A DNA stretch of 61,714 nt, from the NCBI GenBank assembly GCA_032718475.1, contig JAUCBJ010007364.1:1-61714 (forward strand), written 5' to 3'. The first letter of the stretch is position 1. Every line of letters starts with the position of its first letter. Positions 1-11,379 of this stretch are shown here, piece by piece. Below the pieces are notes generated by a model. It was not told the origin of the DNA and did not search any database. It saw only the letters and a program-made list of their open reading frames with translations. Source of the DNA: Nemertoderma westbladi. Its lineage: Eukaryota; Xenacoelomorpha; Nemertodermatida; Nemertodermatidae. Both the position numbers and the translations under genes were made by a program.

Positions 1-758
1 GACTCATGGAATCACTGCTGACTGATGATCATACATGCTGACTGCTGAAACATTGCAAACTCATAACAATCAGTGTTTTCATTGTTGTTTTATACTGCTA
101 TTTACCGTCAGTTCTTCATAATATGGTTGATGAATAATTATATTTGGAATAACGATAAATAACCCCGAAACCCAATATTCTTGATATACCGAAGGTAAGA
201 GAGAAGGGTTACAGATAAACGATTGTGACTTATGTTAAAGTGGTTTGAAGTGAATCTAATGTTATTTGATAGACCCTACATGAGTCAGTCTGTGTTCCTT
301 TTATATGTGACTAAAATCAGTGAAGATTGGCAGATTAGTGTGCAGTATTGTGCAGCATTGTGTATGAGTGAGTCTGTTAAAGAAGCAATTCCTAAAGAAT
401 GCGCCATATATGTGAATTATAATTAAGCCATATCGTTGTGAGTAGTTTAAGTCATAACTCTGTTTATATAGATAAAGCGCCACGTCCTAAAGGAACTGTT
501 AATATTCCCGAAGGTGAATAATATTGTCAGAGATTATATAATACTGTCAGTCGAATAATACATTAGGCTTACATAGCAATAAAATTAAACCGTCGAACCC
601 AATCTCCCGGGAATATCCAGCGGGTGAATGATCGCGCACAGATTGGTTTCGACTAGTGTAGTGAATCAAATACTTGTCATAGACTAAAAACCGATTTAAT
701 ATCTAGCAGACATCTTAATTTGGTGGGTTAAACTGCCAAAGGTCTGAAAGCGCGAACA
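1..758 (+). mobile_element. BEL/Pao-family LTR, 3' part, cut by window edge
   Basis: This segment is the reverse complement of most of the LTR seen at 37777-38973 and 48589-49792, with scattered substitutions and small indels. It therefore belongs to the same family but is an older or divergent copy. It ends at 758 with ...GCGCGAACA, the reverse complement of the TGTTCGCGC start of the other copies. The next base begins a minisatellite. Its orientation is opposite to the complete element. Whether it is a solo LTR or the 3' LTR of a full element lies outside the window. The short ORF at 232-426 has a counterpart inside the other LTRs and is not taken as a gene. Confidence 0.85.
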
Positions 759-1393
759 ACCGTCTCACAAGGATCTCATGATCAGGCGAAAATGAATAAT
801 GTACCACCATCTCACAAGGATCTCACATTAAGGCGAAAGGGAATAATGTACCACCGCTGTACCGCGGTACCGTCTCACATCTCGTTCAGGTGAAAGGGAA
901 TAATGTACCGGTACCACCGTCTCACAAGGATCTCATGTTCAGGCGAAAGGGAATAATGTACCGGTACCACCGTCTCACAAGGATCACATGTTCAGGCGAA
1001 AAGGAATAATGTACCACCGTCTCACAAGGATCTCACATTAAGGCGAAAGGGAATAATGTACCACCGTCTCACAAGGATCTCATGTTCAGTCGAAAAGGAA
1101 TAATGTACCACCGTCTCACAAGGATCTCACATTAAGGCGAAAGGGAATAATGTACCACCATCTCACAAGGATCTCACGTCCAGGCGAAAGGGAATAATGT
1201 ACCGGTACCACCGTCTCACAAGGATCTCACGTTCAGGCGAAAGGGAATAATGTACCACCGTCTCACAAGGATCTCATGTTCAGGCGAAAGGGAATAATGT
1301 ACCGGTACCACCGTCTCACAAGGATCTCATGTTCAGGCGAAAGGGAATAATGTACCACCGTCTCACAAGGATCTCATGTTCAGGCGAAAGGGA
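759..1393. repeat. 47/53-bp minisatellite
   Basis: About 13 tandem units share the core CCACCGTCTCACAAGGATCT followed by a TTCAGGCGAAAGGGAATAATGTA-like tail. Some units carry an extra CCGGTA, giving 53 instead of 47 bp. Variation is mostly ATGTTC versus ACATTA versus ACGTTC. The left edge is interrupted by the LTR that ends at 758. Confidence 0.9.
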
Positions 1394-3340
1394 ACCTGCT
1401 AAGTCAAATAGACTCGAAAACATGTTTGTTCAAATCGAGTGTCATTGAATAGATACGTTGGCAAACATGATGAACAATTTGTGCTCCAGTAATTACTATT
1501 TTTAGACGATACGGTAATTTTTTGCGGAGTAGAGGGAGTTGTGCTAAGCAAATAAATATATTTATTGAATTTTGTAAGTTGTTTAACATGAAAATTAGTA
1601 GTAAAAAAACTAAATTTATGGTAACTAATGTGAGTGAAATAGATAAAGATGAATTTGAATTCGGCGACATTATAATAAAAAATACTGACAACTAATGTAC
1701 GTTTATCTTGGTGATGTATTCTCCTCACTAGACGGACTGTTACGCACAGCAAAACGGTTACATATAGAACAGTGTGCAAAATAAGTAAATTATCAACATT
1801 AATAATGCGCTAAATTAAAATTATGTTAAATGTAAGAATTGCAACGACAAATTAACTTTATTTACTGTAGTAATAATTAATGCGGCCGACGTTTCAGCTA
1901 TTATTAATTCCAATATTAAGAAATCTTTTTTGAGGTTAAAAACAATTGGACTGAAGAAGCAGCTTATTTTGCTTACGAATTATTTAATTACGTAAATAAA
2001 ATAGCAATTATAATAGCAATATATAATAGCAATTATATAGTAGATAGTATATAGCCAATATAAAGAATGAGGCGATTACAAAGAGTAAATTTACTGTAAA
2101 ACGTATTTATGATTAAATCCACCAGAGTTATCGGTACATGGTTAGGTACATGTTTAGGAGAATTTAATAAATTTATACCAGATATTACGATAAAAATTGT
2201 GTCAACGTTCCGTTTGAGTTCACATTAACTAAGAGTATAATGTATACTGTTGCTAACAGAATCAGTACGTAGAAATTTCCCGGTTGTACTTACCGATAAT
2301 GTTAATCATTTTATGCAATAATTGAATAGTCCAGAATTATTGATCTTACAATTTTTAGGTGCCGTTTTACATGAACTACAGTAGATCTGTGATTTTTCCT
2401 TTGTAATAAAATTGAGATTTACCCGGAAATTCTAATTAATTTAGTAAATAGGCCAAAGTGTATGTTTTTGTATTAACTACAATGTATGGACTGATACTTT
2501 TTTCTTTGGACTTGTGTTCGTTAACCGGTATTCAATTACAAATTGTAACCTACAGTAGTATCTTGGATTTATTGTGCATATTATATTATTGTGATGAATT
2601 GTCTATTATTTATATTGATCGCCGCAAGTCAATAAGTATATATATAGCCCAACATACATGTAGCGGGGTCTATGGACTTTACCTCTATGTGAGTGTCGGT
2701 GTTGTGTTCTAGTTCTACTGATAACAAGGAACTCCATTTTAGAAGAGGAGTGAGCATGAGCAATAACTCTCCCGAATAGCTGTAGAACAGCAATACTGCA
2801 ACAAGGCCCCCAAGAATAGAGAGCAGGCCGTAAACAGCCATGTTATTGATTAAACCAAAACACTGATAGTAACTGCATTATAGCCTATACCGACCGACCA
2901 TACTGTACTGTAAATTATAACAGTATGTCTATATTTACGCACCACAGTAGTATAAGTACGGTACAGTACATGTCATGATGTGCACAGTAGGCCTACAGAG
3001 AAGTGCGCCATCTACTATAGAGTAACAAGAGTTAAATATGTATGATAATCTCTACATTATGTGTCATCATTTATTTGACCAGAACGCCGCTATTATTTTG
3101 CACAATTATTAATTGATTAAATTGTTAATGAACAGTATGTGCAGTAAACAGTTCGACGTGTAATCATATGCGCTTTAGGCTACAATAATTAGCATAATCA
3201 GCTGTGCATTCGGGTTTTAGATATAACCATATGGCGTACATGTGAGTTAACGTCAACAATATATCGGAATTGAGTTATTTATTGAGTCATACCGCGCTGC
3301 TTTTGGCCGCACCACATCATACTGTTATAGTATTGACAAG
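1394..3340. other. AT-rich intergenic stretch, nothing recognised
   Basis: Only short ORFs (126 codons or fewer) occur here and none has a recognisable domain. There is no tandem repeat or long inverted repeat that I can see. It probably contains decayed interspersed repeats. Confidence 0.5.
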
Positions 3341-3344
3341 GAAT

Positions 3345-3460
3345 AGGGTTGGGTTGGAGCGCGAAAAAATTGTTGGGCTATAGATAAAATTGACTAAGGG
3401 GTAACAAGGTGCCCTGAATCGAATGTCGGAGTGTATGTTTTGTAGAAATACGAGGAAACG
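3345..3460 (+). repeat. Diverged copy of a sequence also found at 61479-61590
   Basis: GAAAAAATTGTTGGGCTA, then an interrupted match through CCTGAATC and a GTGT.TTTT.GT tail, occurs both here and just downstream of the transposase ORF at the right end of the window. The simplest reading is that both are the 3' flank of one transposon family. This copy would then be a relic without its ORF. Confidence 0.45.
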
Positions 3461-3742
3461 GTCAAAATGGCGGGTTTAAGTAAGAGTGGGAAGCCAATTT
3501 TGAAACTCTGCTGTGATTGGCTGAGGCTACAGATTTGACATCACTACAAAGTGCTCTGATAATTTTTTATCTTGGTTTCTACTGTATGGATAGTGATTTT
3601 CGATCCATTCAAATAGGTCTACACAGTAAACCAAGCGCAGGGGCCCATAGTAATAACAAAAACACACAATAGCACATTATATTAAAATTTATTACATACA
3701 GTATATTCACCTAACTCTCTGGCTACTAATACAGGGATGTTA

Positions 3743-4110
3743 CTATGTACGCAGAGTATTAAATCTGAGTATGCGAGATACGGATTTACATATATTGTAT
3801 ACAACACACAAAATAAATATTGCTGTACAGTACGCACGAAAAAGATAAATCTTAACTTTGACAGATGCATGACTAAACTTCCTAGCCAAAATATTAACTC
3901 TGACATAAAGATGATGCCTCTGTCGGATAATATCAGGGTTATCATCAGTCGATGAGCAGATAATAAGCCCTAGATAGCAAAACTTCTCAACAATTTCTAC
4001 TTTGGAGCCATACAATTTAACTCTCGCAAAAGCGGTGAGAGCACACGACTTAGGAATGAAGTACAAACATTTAGTTTTATTTGTATTAAAAATGATTGAA
4101 TTTCTCTAGA
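3743..4110 (-). pseudogene. LINE reverse transcriptase C-terminal fragment (degenerate)
   Basis: The minus-strand translation contains FNTNKTKCLYF, then VEKFCYLGLIICSSTDD, then a segment ending NILARKFSHASVKVKIYLFR. This is the usual order at the end of the reverse transcriptase domain in non-LTR retrotransposons of the jockey/CR1/L2 type (YLG motif, arginine-rich spacer, 'FR.YC' segment). The fragment runs into stops on both sides and lacks the catalytic FADD region, so it is a dead remnant. The family assignment comes from motif memory only. Confidence 0.6.
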
Positions 4111-4431
4111 AGCAAAAAGAACGTCTATACAGTATCTATTAACTACAGACGGGCCTAGCGGCCCGTGAAGCAAGTCGTAGGAGACAGTACGAGTCAAGTA
4201 ATAACTATTTACATACTTGTGTGAAAAGTAGCACTTTACAGTGTGATGATCCGAGTGGCTTTGTTATACGAACGAACGTTAGTGAGTGAGTGAAAATAAA
4301 GCCACGAGGTTCAGAAAACTGTAAAGTACTTTGCAACAAGTATGTATGTAGTTTTATTCCGAAATTTTAACATTACGAAATGATTGTACATATAAGTGCA
4401 CATAAGTGATAGAAACTGCACAAATTACACC

Positions 4432-5311
4432 ATAACCCTTAATACAACAACCATTTTTAGGGGGTCGGAGCCCCCCCCCCCCCCCCCTAATTTTTTTCAA
4501 ATTTCAATAAAATGCTACGAAATTCGGTATGATGATAGATCGACACCTTTTCTTACTGGTGGCCTGGCCGGATTTTTCAATTTCTCAGATATTTCCATAC
4601 AACAATCCCTTAAAAAATGTCTATTTAGCAATGTTTAACCACCTCCGTAGACTTTATTTTACGTCTTTGAAATGTAATCTAGATATCATTCGAAGCGCCT
4701 TCGTCTGTAGATTCCGAATCTGAAAACCGTTTTAAATTTAACCAAAAATTGGTTAAGATATTATCAAAATACTAATGTGTAAATTTAGAGATGTAAATCG
4801 CTATAATTCTGATGTTTTGTTGTCTTTATTCTAGAATATTAATTATTATTTAGCTGAGCGTTTAAAACTCTCCATCTTGCTTTTTCATTATCCATAATTA
4901 ATATTCTAGAATTGAGTAAATAAAACATTAGAATTATAGCGATTTACGTCACAAAAATTTACACCTTAGTATTTTATTTGATAACATCTCCGGAAGTTCT
5001 TGGTGAAATTTACAACGGGTTTCATATTCGGAATCTGCAGATGAAGGCGGTTCTAATGATATCTAGATTTCATTCCAAAGACGAAAAATAAACCTGACGG
5101 AGGTGGCTAAATATTGCGAAATAGACGATTTTTAACGGCTTGTTGTATCGAAATAGCTCAAAAATTAAATATCCGACCAGGCCACCAGTAAGAAAAGGTA
5201 TCGATCTATCATCATACCAAACTTCGTAGCATGTTATTGAAATTTGAAAAAAATTAGGGGGGGGGGGGGGGGCTCCGATCCCCTAAAAATGGTTGTTGTA
5301 TTAAGGGTTAT
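4432..5311. mobile_element. Foldback (palindromic) element with poly-C/poly-G in the arms
   Basis: An imperfect inverted repeat of about 400 bp per arm surrounds a spacer of about 50 bp near 4850-4890. The outer ends are ATAACCCTTAATACAACAAC at 4432 and its complement ending at 5311. Both arms carry a homopolymer at the same place: C at 4471-4487 and G at 5257-5272. Inner matching blocks include GATGATAGATCGA and AATATTCTAGAAT. No transposase ORF is present, as expected for a non-autonomous foldback/MITE-like element. No target duplication could be assigned with confidence. Confidence 0.85.
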
Positions 5312-6450
5312 TAGTCAAGTAGACAGTACCGACCACCGTTCAAATTGGGTATGACTGCAGTTTTTTTGCTGAAAGTGTTAACTTGTATAAACCATTTGAA
5401 ATTATGTTATATTTCACATAGTCCGCATTGAGCAATTTTTTCTAGAACACTATTTATCTTAACGACAGATGTTTTACATAGCAACAATAATGAATTAACA
5501 CGCAGGGGTATATTTATCTATTTAGACACTGGTCAATCATAAATAAGGAGAAACCAAGCTCGAGAAAATAAAAATGTAAGGAATAAGGATTATATTTGCA
5601 GTTATGAGTTACAAATTTTGTAACATTGCAGTGTTATGGCAAACACTGTTACTGGTAGTGAACTTGTAATACATACAAGGCTCGGTGTGCAATTTGGAGC
5701 TCATCACTGTGGCCAAGTAATGCACCGACATACCTGTCTGTCAGGAATATATGCTGTCAGCACCCGAACTCTCGCTAGACATGTATCCTCAAGAACTGGT
5801 GGATAATATGTTGGAAATATGTTAATTCGAATGTGGACTTTGTGGCCGACGCATTTATGGACAGAATGGCGCAGGTTTATCCTTTTCGAAGTACTGTAGC
5901 AGTGGTTAGCCAAACTGAGATGTTGTTTATGTAAGGTGATGTTCGGTAGTACCAGTGGACCGTGAAATAAAAGGTGAAAGACTGTCGATGAAACAACTTC
6001 TGCATTAGCAGTAATTACTTTTAGTTGAATGTTTGATAATATATATATTTACACGTTATCACTGTCCTTGTTCGCACACTTGCAATAAAAATTAAAAGCC
6101 CAATTTACAAATTGCTCCCACATCCAACCAAAGTTTGTAGGCTATAGTGGCGGCTGCCGGCTGCATATTATCTACAGCCGCTCTCCAGAATATTACTTGC
6201 GAGCCCGCTCTTCTTATTCATTCTTGACTGCTGCAGTTTCCTTTAATTCTAAATTTTACATCTGAAATAAATAATACTTTCATTATATTTTGTGCAAGAT
6301 AATTCGCAATGCTAGGTTAGCTTTGCAAGAATTAAAAGTTCTAGGAATTCGAATAATATATCAATATCTGTGCATTATACAATAGTAAAAAAAGCCAATC
6401 AAACAGTCGGACTGAAGCATCTCTTCAAAGATAGGGAGGGCCTTTAGTCG
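5312..6450. other. Intergenic stretch, nothing recognised
   Basis: The longest ORF (5704-5913, minus) is 69 codons with no recognisable motif. I see no repeat structure. Confidence 0.4.
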
Positions 6451-6699
6451 CAATCAAAATTCATCCCTCTCCAGGGAAAAATCGACGCAAATAACAGCTG
6501 GTTACTCCCAAAAATAAAACTGTAATCTGTTCTGTTGACTTTCGTTTATCTATTTGGTTAGAATAATGTGCCACTATAACATGCATCTGTCTCCCTCTTC
6601 AGTAGCTGCTACCCGAAGGTATGACTGGTGCTACTCGTATCCCAAGGTTTGTTCCCAGTAATTCAACAGGTACGCATTTTATCGACCCCAGTGAATGAA

Positions 6700-7660
6700 A
6701 AAAGGTCGAGCAGAATGAGAACCAACCTTTGAAACTTAGAAAGACACTAAATATTGCTACAATGAACGCACGCACTCTAAAACTGCTTAGCAAACATTAT
6801 TGCAGCTCTGGCAATGGAATATTACATCGACATCATTTGTATTCAAGAATATCAGATTAGTCATGAGCCATCGTATAATGAATGACATTTGAAATGGACG
6901 TTTATAACGTCCATCCACTTCCAGTCTGCAAATTCAGCAGAAAATATTCGGTCAAAGTTTCAATTGGTTGAGTATGAATTCTCCTAAGTCCATTTACACT
7001 TCTGACACTAAACCCCATCGAATATAAAAATTCCAGGATCATAAACTAATATAATGGCATTTAACTGCGAGGCATACAGTAGTCAGCTCGTTCAACCTAA
7101 TTTGTTCGGACCAGACCAGACTGCAGAGCTCAGACTCAGTTTGAGAGCCAGTACACTCAGGACAAGCAAGCGAATCAACTATGACTGGGAGAAACTCAGA
7201 ACTGACAATGCAGTAAAGGAAGCTCACACAGTAAAAAGTTCAAAATCGCAAGAGAGAAAAGATGTTAAGATACTCCTACTCCAAAGTAAAAACTGAACAG
7301 CCAACAGCCGAAAACATCAACAAGGTTGAAAAACAACTAGGCACCTGCCGAACTCCAAAGAAGTATTAAAAGCATGTCCAACTATAAAGCGAGTGGATTA
7401 GGTGAAATCCCTGAAGAGGTATGGAAAACATGAGTGCTAAAAAGACAATTTTCGGATGATTGCAACCGGATGTTAAAAGGGGAAAATCCACCACCAATTT
7501 GGACTAAATGTCAACTAAAGCCTCTCCCCAAGAAAGAAAGGCGACCTCGGTATACCAACAAACTATCGTGGGATCTGTCTGCTTGTGGTAGCTGCCAAAA
7601 TATACAATAAAATGATTCTATATAGGATTAGGCCTCACATAGAGAATGTTGCTCTTTTAT
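6700..7660 (+). pseudogene. LINE remnant with endonuclease and reverse transcriptase pieces
   Basis: Two separated conserved blocks are readable with frameshifts between them. Around 6760-6880 the translation gives MNARTLK, then IAALAMEYYIDIICIQE, the start of an apurinic-type LINE endonuclease (the I.CIQE motif). Around 7380-7640 it gives SGLGEIPEEVWK, then PKK, GDLGIPTNYRGICLL and AAKIYNKMILYRI, the usual reverse transcriptase block 'IPKKGD....NYRGI.LL....K....I...RI'. Stops and frameshifts show it is inactive. It may belong to the same RTE-like family as the C-terminal piece near 31.1-31.8 kb, but the two do not overlap, so this is inference. Confidence 0.75.
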
Positions 7661-7954
7661 GTTGCGTTTTATAAATAAATACAGTTGAAAAAATATTTCT
7701 ATCATAACAAAAAAAATCTGCCATATTTTAAAATAAATAAATAAAATCTGAAATATCTAAAAAAAAATACAATAATATTGTATAAATGTTGGGTAACGGC
7801 AATATGTTCCAGAACCTTTATATGTATCAAAACTTAAAAATAGCTACATAAAAAGTATTATAAAATGAACAATAATGCTTGATAGGGCCGTGGTGATGGA
7901 GACGTTTTAAAATTCTTTTCTAACAACAATTGTAAAGCAAAAATACAAATCTTT

Positions 7955-8212
7955 TTAAATATAAGTATTATACAATATTCTATATATTAAATGGTGGTGT
8001 ACATTAAGTATATTACCTTTAAAATTGACGTAACAACTTCGATAGAATCGGGTTCCCAAAATAGTTAGGTCTTCAAGCTCACCATCTCCCAAATCCAACG
8101 GAATCTTCAAATTTCCAGCTACTGTAATTCTTCGTATCGTGGCAATCTTGTTTCGCAAATGGCAAAAGTCCTTTCTCATATTGCTATCGCTGCATTTTTC
8201 TAGCGTTTCCAA
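7955..8212 (-). other. Unrecognised ORF, possible exon
   Basis: An open stretch of about 66 codons with a non-repetitive, protein-like composition (for example AGNLKIPLDLGDGELEDL) ends at a possible donor (AAAG|GTAATA near 8020). I do not recognise a family. There is no ATG start at its 5' end and no partner exon that I could identify. It could equally be a chance ORF or part of a decayed element. Confidence 0.2.
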
Positions 8213-8223
8213 CTTTTGGATTT

Positions 8224-8256
8224 TTTGGATCTAACGCCTTACATAAGGCGGTAGAT
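8224..8256. repeat. Short perfect-stem hairpin
   Basis: GGATCTAACGCCTTA and its near complement TAAGGCGGTAGATCC are separated by two bases. The stem is about 15 bp with one mismatch. No function is evident. Confidence 0.6.
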
Positions 8257-8910
8257 CCAGATAAGGCAATCTTTCTCAAAACTAAATGTCACTATTAATC
8301 ACAATATTTTTTAATTATTTTAGTCAAAGCACTCGTCGCCTCCAACTCTCTTTAAGGTCATTTTCATTGCCTAAATGTAACTTATTACTGTTGCAGTGTT
8401 TTGAATCATAATAAATTTTCATTGCCTAACTAAATATAACTTATTACTGCAATGTTTTGAATCATAAAAACATAATATTCTAGAATGTTTAATGTTGTTG
8501 CTAACACATTCTCTACATAGATTAACATTTTTTTGGTAATTTTGTTATGATTTTAACCTCCAAACAAACGGCAATAAAAAAAATTGCTCAACCTTTCCCA
8601 AAGTCTTTAAGGCGAAAATTTATTGTTATAATGTTGAACATCATCATGAGCAAATAAAATTGCAGTCATACGCTGGAGAACGGTTCGTCAGTAAAATGTA
8701 CCAAGCGTCTACTCGACTATATGGTGTTAGTTGCTGTATAAGTAATTGTAAAAATGACATAAATTATGTTATAAATAAGTTAGCATATATTTATCGCGGC
8801 GTTTGGAGCCATGTTATAATAATATAGCTAGGCCCTACTGGTTATTAATAGCTATACCCCGCCTACCGGTAGGTAATGCAGTAGGCCTATCTGGCTGTCA
8901 GGCTATCATC

Positions 8911-8999
8911 TATTGTTTACGTGGTAACCATGACGGCGTTAAGTAATGCCCACTAGGGGGACATTACTTAACGCCGCCATGGTTACCACGCAAACAATA
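8911..8999. repeat. 38-bp-arm palindrome
   Basis: Arms 8911-8948 and 8962-8999 are inverted copies with two mismatches, around a 13-base spacer. The core GGCGTTAAGTAATG recurs nearby at about 9093 as GGCGTTGAGTAATG. It looks like the ends of a small foldback element or a head-to-head pair of elements. Confidence 0.75.
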
Positions 9000-9339
9000 A
9001 CACCAAATACAATACTAAATGTACAGGCCAATACAATGCTGCAATGTCCTCTAAAGTTGTAAAGTGCTAAATAACAACTCGCTGTTAATACTAACGGCGT
9101 TGAGTAATGTTATAATTTTGGAATAAAAGCTTTTCGTTCTGTCTGATAATAAATTAGTGTGAGGGTAGTCCCGGTGGTGTACGGATTATAGAAGATAGAG
9201 AGCAGTTAGCGAAATGATTATTTTGTTCTATCGGATAGAGTAGTCAGAGAGGAGTCGAGGTGTCAATTGATTAATAATAATAACATCAGTTGTCATGAAT
9301 TCAATACAATTCAATACTTATTTTTGTTATAAATAAAAC

Positions 9340-9655
9340 AAGTTGAGATGTTTCAATGTAAACCGCGATTAAACCGCGATTAAGTTGCTCAACTTTTACG
9401 GCAACTTAAAGGAATTTGCGTTGACGAATAATCAAATTAAATTATCAAAAACTAGCTAGTAGATAAAATGACCCACCATTTTACAGTCAAACTAGCCAAG
9501 TTGCTCTAAAAGTTGCCGGCCAAGTTGCTGGTAAAGTTGCTGGTAAAGTTGCCACGTGTAAACAGCAATTAAATTAAGTTGCTCCAAAAAAAGTTGCTAG
9601 TTGCCGAGAAAGTTGCTCTAAAAGTTGCCACGTGTAAACAGGCCTTAAACGTCAG
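9340..9655. mobile_element. Probable MITE with repeated AAGTTGC motifs
   Basis: The motif AAGTTGC (or AAAGTTGCC) recurs many times between 9380 and 9630. It is associated with two copies of GTTGCCACGTGTAAACAG (about 9545 and 9625) and an opposing GTAAACCGCGATTAA near 9360. Short subterminal repeats of this kind are typical of small non-autonomous DNA transposons. No ORF is present and the exact ends were not resolved. Confidence 0.4.
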
Positions 9656-9796
9656 TTGTTCTAATCATGGCGTCATTAGTATGTCTACAAATTTACAGCA
9701 AGAGGTAATTAGCAACCATGATTGATTGTGGTTGTTTATACGTGGGTCGGATACACTTTTTTTTTTTTTTTTTTTTTTTTATTATTGATAGTAACA

Positions 9797-9850
9797 ATGT
9801 GTTGGCAAGCTGTATCTTTCGAGGTGTTTGTTATTATACATTTATTATAG
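9797..9850 (+). repeat. Interspersed repeat shared with 32625-32685 and 32895-32962
   Basis: GTGTTGGCAAGCTGT, then TTCGAGGTGT, then TACATTTATTATAG is found here, again on the plus strand near 32.63 kb, and inverted near 32.93 kb. It is preceded here by a run of about 24 T (9757-9780). Three copies in one window imply a dispersed element. Confidence 0.6.
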
Positions 9851-10093
9851 GAAGGGATCTATGGGTCTTAACCTCGAATGATAAGTTTATTTTACCGAAA
9901 ATAACTAATCGGATACATTTATAACTTATTACAGTATAATTGATTTATTTGTCTTTGCAGATGACACTGTATAACAAAATAGCCAAGTAGCCTACTCAGT
10001 TAAGGGATATATTTATAGAGATCATCTTGCCTTACTTCCTGCCTGGTAATTTTTATGAAATTTGCATGAACCTTAAGGCAAGTTCCGTTCACA

Positions 10094-11160
10094 TCAAGGT
10101 GTACTAAATAACAGGTCATACAGCGAGCGAATTGCCGAAATTAGTGTGGGTCGATCGTTTCCCTATTTATGGCACTATTTTCATAATATTTCCTTAGAAA
10201 CTTATTTTATGCTACTTTTGTTAGGTGGATATGATGACTATGGTTCATAGAAATGTAATAAAATGTTTTTCTGGAATTTTTATCTTGTAGTTGCCAAGGT
10301 AACTGGGTGCAAAGTTCAAACTTTGCGCGCCTGTATTTCAAGGCGACAATGGATTCTTCCCTTGAGATTTGGTAGGTGAGTAAAGGGAATAAAAGACTAT
10401 CAAAATATTTTACATTTGAATTTGGTTACATTCCCGTTGCCATGTAAATAAGGTAAATGAAACATTTGAAAAATTGTCTACCAATTCTATAAAACACCTT
10501 TTTATTCGGTTTGGCAGTCTAAATAATAAGTTAAAATTTCCAACATTTTATTTTATAATTCGTCAATTGTATTAAATCATATTTCTAAGTCAATATTTTG
10601 CTAAAATAAACTAAACTATCCAATAAGAGAGCAAGATCTGTGATGGCATGATTTTGACATTCCAGAATATTAAATTTCGGTTAGCAATTATTAGAAATAA
10701 AGGACAGCCACCAGGCATGTTTGTTGAAAATTATATAAGTAGTAAATAGTAGCCCAATTTCAATCTGGCGGTCATAATGGGAAATTATCATAATTCCCGT
10801 CACCATGGAAACGGGATTGAAAAAAATTGAATTGTAAAATATTTTGATAGACTTTTATTCCCTTTACTCATATACCAAATCTCAAGAACAGAATCCCTTG
10901 TCGATTGGAATTACAGGCGGTCGAATTTTGAGCTTTGCACCCGGTAAACTTGGCAACAACAAGATAAAAATTCCAGAAAGACATTTTATTACATTGCTAT
11001 GAATCGCAGTCATCATATCCACCTAACCAAAGTACTGTAGCACATAAGAAGTTTCTAAGGAAATATTATGAAAAAAGTGTCATAAATAGGGAAAAGATCG
11101 GCCCACACTAATTTCAGGAATCCGCTCGCTGCATGACCTGTTATTTAGTACACCTTGGTG
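10094..11160. mobile_element. Large foldback element of about 1.07 kb
   Basis: The left arm runs from 10094 and the right arm ends at 11160. They are inverted, diverged copies over about 350 bp each. Paired blocks include CAAGGTGTACTAAATAACAG, GAAATATTATGA, GATAAAAATTCCAG and TAAAGGGAATAAAAG. The centre is near 10.63 kb. There is no coding capacity. It resembles the 4.4-5.3 kb element in architecture but not in sequence. Confidence 0.8.
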
Positions 11161-11164
11161 CACA

Positions 11165-11265
11165 TCCAACGGAACGTTACACCGCGCGGTGTACCGCAGG
11201 GCCAGCGGTACACCGCTGAGTGTGAATGACCCTGCGGTATACGAGCGGTGTACCGATGTCAACGC
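11165..11265. repeat. Short inverted-repeat element rich in GCGGTGTACCG
   Basis: GCGGTGTACCGCAGGG and CCCTGCGGTATACGAGCGG face each other around GCGGTACACCGCTGAG. This makes a compact hairpin between the large foldback element and the 60-bp array. It is probably a small MITE. Confidence 0.5.
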
Positions 11266-11379
11266 CTCAACGAGATTATTTAGCGAATTATTCTAAAGAA
11301 TCACGATTAAATACTCAGCCAATCATTTTGTAAGGTAAACACAATAAGCAAGGTTAAGCTCTCTATTAGTCTGGCTCAT

